The position numbers and the translations under genes are program-made. From Elgaria multicarinata webbii (taxonomy: Eukaryota; Chordata; Lepidosauria; Squamata; Anguidae), in the NCBI RefSeq assembly GCF_023053635.1, contig NC_086182.1, positions 37,180,001 through 37,244,000 of the forward strand: 64,000 bases of DNA, in the 5' to 3' direction. The notes beneath the pieces were generated by a model. That model was not told where the DNA came from. It ran no database searches and saw nothing but the letters and a program-made list of their open reading frames with translations. Positions within the stretch are counted from its first letter, which is position 1. Every line of letters begins with the position of its first letter. Below, piece after piece: positions 61,950-64,000 of the stretch.

Positions 61950-63100
61950 TCCACAGGCTTCGTCCCGTGGCGACACGGGCCCTGGGCGCCCGCCGCCCGC
62001 TGTTCCGTGTGCTGGACGTCTCGGCTCCGCAGATCTTCCCGGCCCTTCTTTCGCGCTGGTGGCTGGATTGGCCCAGGCTGGACGGCCATGACCGATGTGG
62101 GGAGGGCCGCTGGCCTCCTATGACCTGGGCAGGGCCGGAGCGGCCTTCTTCCCGAGTCAGAAGTCCCCCCGGAGGCGGCGGGAGGGCGAATGAACGCAGC
62201 TGCCCGCCGTTCCCGCACGGCCCGGCCGCGTCCCGTCCCGTCCTCCTGCCGGGTCCGCCACCCGCAGCTGAGCGCCTCCTTTCCGAGGCCAGGAGGGCCG
62301 GCCCGCGGTAGAAGAGGGGCGCTGAAAGGATTGCGTCCCGCCGCCTCCTTCAACTGCCACCACGCGAAAGCCTCTGAGCACGCGCAGAGTTCGGCCAGGC
62401 AGGCAGCCCGCCTCGCTGGGCGTCCATTGGGAGGTGACCCCGCCCCTTCCGGCTTCACCTGGCAGACAGGTACGTCCGGCGAGGCGAAAATGGGGCCGCT
62501 GCTGGGGCGGCGGAAGCGGCAGAAGCCTGGCGGGGCGGCCCTCCTGCCGCTGCTCCTGCTCGGTGAGGCAGCTGGGCCTGGCTTTCCCCTCCCTCTGCGG
62601 GGAGTGGGGGGGGGGGCGTGGGGGCGCGCGGGTGGTTTGAGCCGGGGCCGGCGCTGAGCGAGGGCCTGGGCCGGCGGGCCAGACGCGGAGGGGGACCAGA
62701 GCGCCGCCCCTCGGCGAAAGCCAGGCGGGCGCCGTCGCGGAGGGACAGCTTCGGCTTCCCCGCGGGAGCGGCCCCTCCACGCGTGGGCGCCTCAGCGGGC
62801 CTCGAGAGAAGGACCTGGGCTTTCTGCTACTGCTCTCAGAGCTGCGGGCGCCCCAGGAGGTGCGGCGTCCTGCCTGGGATCCTTTCCCCAGCCAGCCAGC
62901 CGGCCAGCCGGGCAGCTGCAGTGAGGCCCCGCTCCCTTCCCTGGCAGGGGCTGCTTGCCAGCCCTTTGCAGGGCCCGAGGCCCGGCTGGCGCCCTCCCCG
63001 CTGCCAGGCGAAGCCTTTGGGCTAAACGCGGCATCCTGTAAAACGGGGCTTGGGGATGAGGGCGAAGGCAGTGCTGCCCCCTGTGGGAACTGCCCCCTGA
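61950..63100. promoter_or_regulatory. MPZL3: MPZL3 CpG-island promoter
   Basis: CpG-rich block starting about 540 bases upstream of the MPZL3 ATG and covering exon 1 and intron 1. It separates MPZL3 from the MPZL2 end by about 0.6 kb. Long frames on either strand here are compositional. Confidence 0.7.
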
Positions 63101-63837
63101 GCCCAAGCCGCTGACCCGTCACGGGTGCTTCTGCTTGCAGCAGTTGGCAGAGTCCGCTCTCTGGAGATCCAGGCTGACCCGGAAGTCCAGGCCTTTGTGG
63201 GGGAGCCAGTGACCCTCAGGTGCTGGTTCCAGTCCTCCTCTCCAGTCACAGAGAAGCTGACCATCGACTGGACGTTCCGGCCCCTTTCAGGGGGCAGTTT
63301 GCAGCCGGTGAGTGACTCTCGCTGCCTGTCCTCTGGCACCCGGGCGGGCCTCCTCTCCTGTGCACTCCTTTAGTGCTGATGCTTCAGCTCTCACGGGCTG
63401 GGGGCTGCAGGGCTTCTGCCTTGCTGTTCTCTCGGGTGGGTGGGGGCTGCTCAAAGCATTTCTGGTGGCCCGGAGAAGTGCTTCCTCCCAGCAGCAAAGG
63501 CAGGGTCTCCAGCCGGGATGAGCTCCGGAGCCGTGCTGGGGATCAGCTCCGGGCACCAAGGGAACCTTGTGCTTCTGGCTCTTGGCCACCCTGAGGTGCA
63601 GCGCTCCCCCTCTCTGCCCCCTCTAGATCTTCCACTACCAATCCGACGCCTACCCAACAAACAGGGGCACCTTCCGCGGCCGAGTCTCCTGGGCTGGCGA
63701 TGTGGCCAAGCGGGATGCCTCCATTGCGATCGCCAACCTGACGCTGAATGACAACGGCACCTTCAGCTGCACTGTGAAGAATCCGCCAGATGTGCAGCAC
63801 AACATCCCTCAGACCCTGCTCACTGTCACTCAGAGAG
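62490..63837 (+). CDS. MPZL3: Myelin protein zero-like 3, first three coding exons
   Basis: Paralogue of MPZL2; type I Ig-domain protein linked in mouse to skin and sebaceous gland function. Exons 62490-62562, 63141-63307 and 63627-63837 code for 150 residues; the membrane and cytoplasmic exons lie past the right edge. The leader MGPLLGRRKRQKPGGAALLP ends in a leucine run. The Ig domain has LRCWFQSSSPVTEKLTIDWT, then IFHYQSDAYPTNRGTFRGRV and DNGTFSCTVKNPPDVQHNIP. The last motif matches human MPZL3 closely, including HNIP, which distinguishes it from MPZL2. Exons 2 and 3 have the same lengths (167 and 211 bases) and phases as in MPZL2, as expected for tandem duplicates. Confidence 0.95.
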
Positions 63838-64000
63838 GTGGGTCAATGGCTGCCCCCAGAGGCAGCTGCCCGCCCTGCAGAGCCAACCCTATCTGCCCAG
63901 CAAGTTACCCCACCCCCCGGGGATGTTTCTGAAGTCCCCACCTCCTGGCTGGCGTGCTGGGCACCATCTAGTTGCTCCCTGGAATCTTTGGGATGGGCCT

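Noticed and set aside
61415-63122. Two minus-strand frames of over 320 codons near MPZL3
   Set aside because: They lie across the MPZL3 CpG island and its upstream flank, with no recognisable domain or splice logic.
1-64000. CRISPR arrays, bacterial operons or plasmid features
   Set aside because: No spaced direct repeats of that form. The gene structure is clearly vertebrate; tandem runs are microsatellites.
1-64000. Retrovirus or LTR element
   Set aside because: I saw no paired long terminal repeats and no gag, pol or env-like frames. The reverse-transcriptase remnants are LINE type.

Overview
The window is vertebrate nuclear DNA, most likely from a squamate reptile (lizard or snake). Split genes with GT-AG introns, CpG-island promoters, many CR1 LINE 3' ends, L2-like LINE tails ending in (AATA)n or (AAT)n, two tRNA-derived SINE types common in reptiles and palindromic MITE-like repeats all fit this. 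The species itself cannot be named from the sequence.

The gene content is the conserved block found on human 11q23 in reversed orientation. In window order it reads KMT2A exon 1 (-), ATP5MG (-), UBE4A (-), a single CD3 gamma/delta gene (+), CD3E (-), MPZL2 (+) and the first three coding exons of MPZL3 (+, running off the right edge). All complete genes could be followed exon by exon with consistent splice phases: ATP5MG 107 aa in 3 exons, UBE4A 1082 aa in 19, CD3 gamma/delta 178 aa in 6, CD3E 192 aa in 6, MPZL2 208 aa in 5. None shows a disabling change.

Layout: 1-10821 is the start of KMT2A intron 1 with scattered repeats. 10260-12300 is the KMT2A CpG island and first exon. 12.3-14.9 kb is a sparse gap. 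14.9-18.3 kb holds ATP5MG and its promoter, which carries NRF1-like and ETS-like sites. 18.3-21.2 kb is a long decayed LINE. 22.4-35.0 kb is UBE4A, followed upstream by its CpG island. 35.7-38.1 kb is repeat-rich and includes one unexplained exon-like reading frame. 38.3-49.5 kb holds the two CD3 genes, arranged tail to tail. 49.6-54.7 kb is a graveyard of CR1 pieces. 54.7-63.8 kb holds the paralogous pair MPZL2 and MPZL3, each with a CpG-island promoter.

Functionally this is a chance neighbourhood rather than an operon: a histone methyltransferase, a mitochondrial ATP synthase subunit, a ubiquitin ligase, T-cell receptor signalling chains and two adhesion molecules. I found no new gene system. 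The points most worth checking are the CD3 gamma/delta transmembrane segment, which lacks the usual acidic residue, and the exon-like frame at 37.4-37.7 kb.
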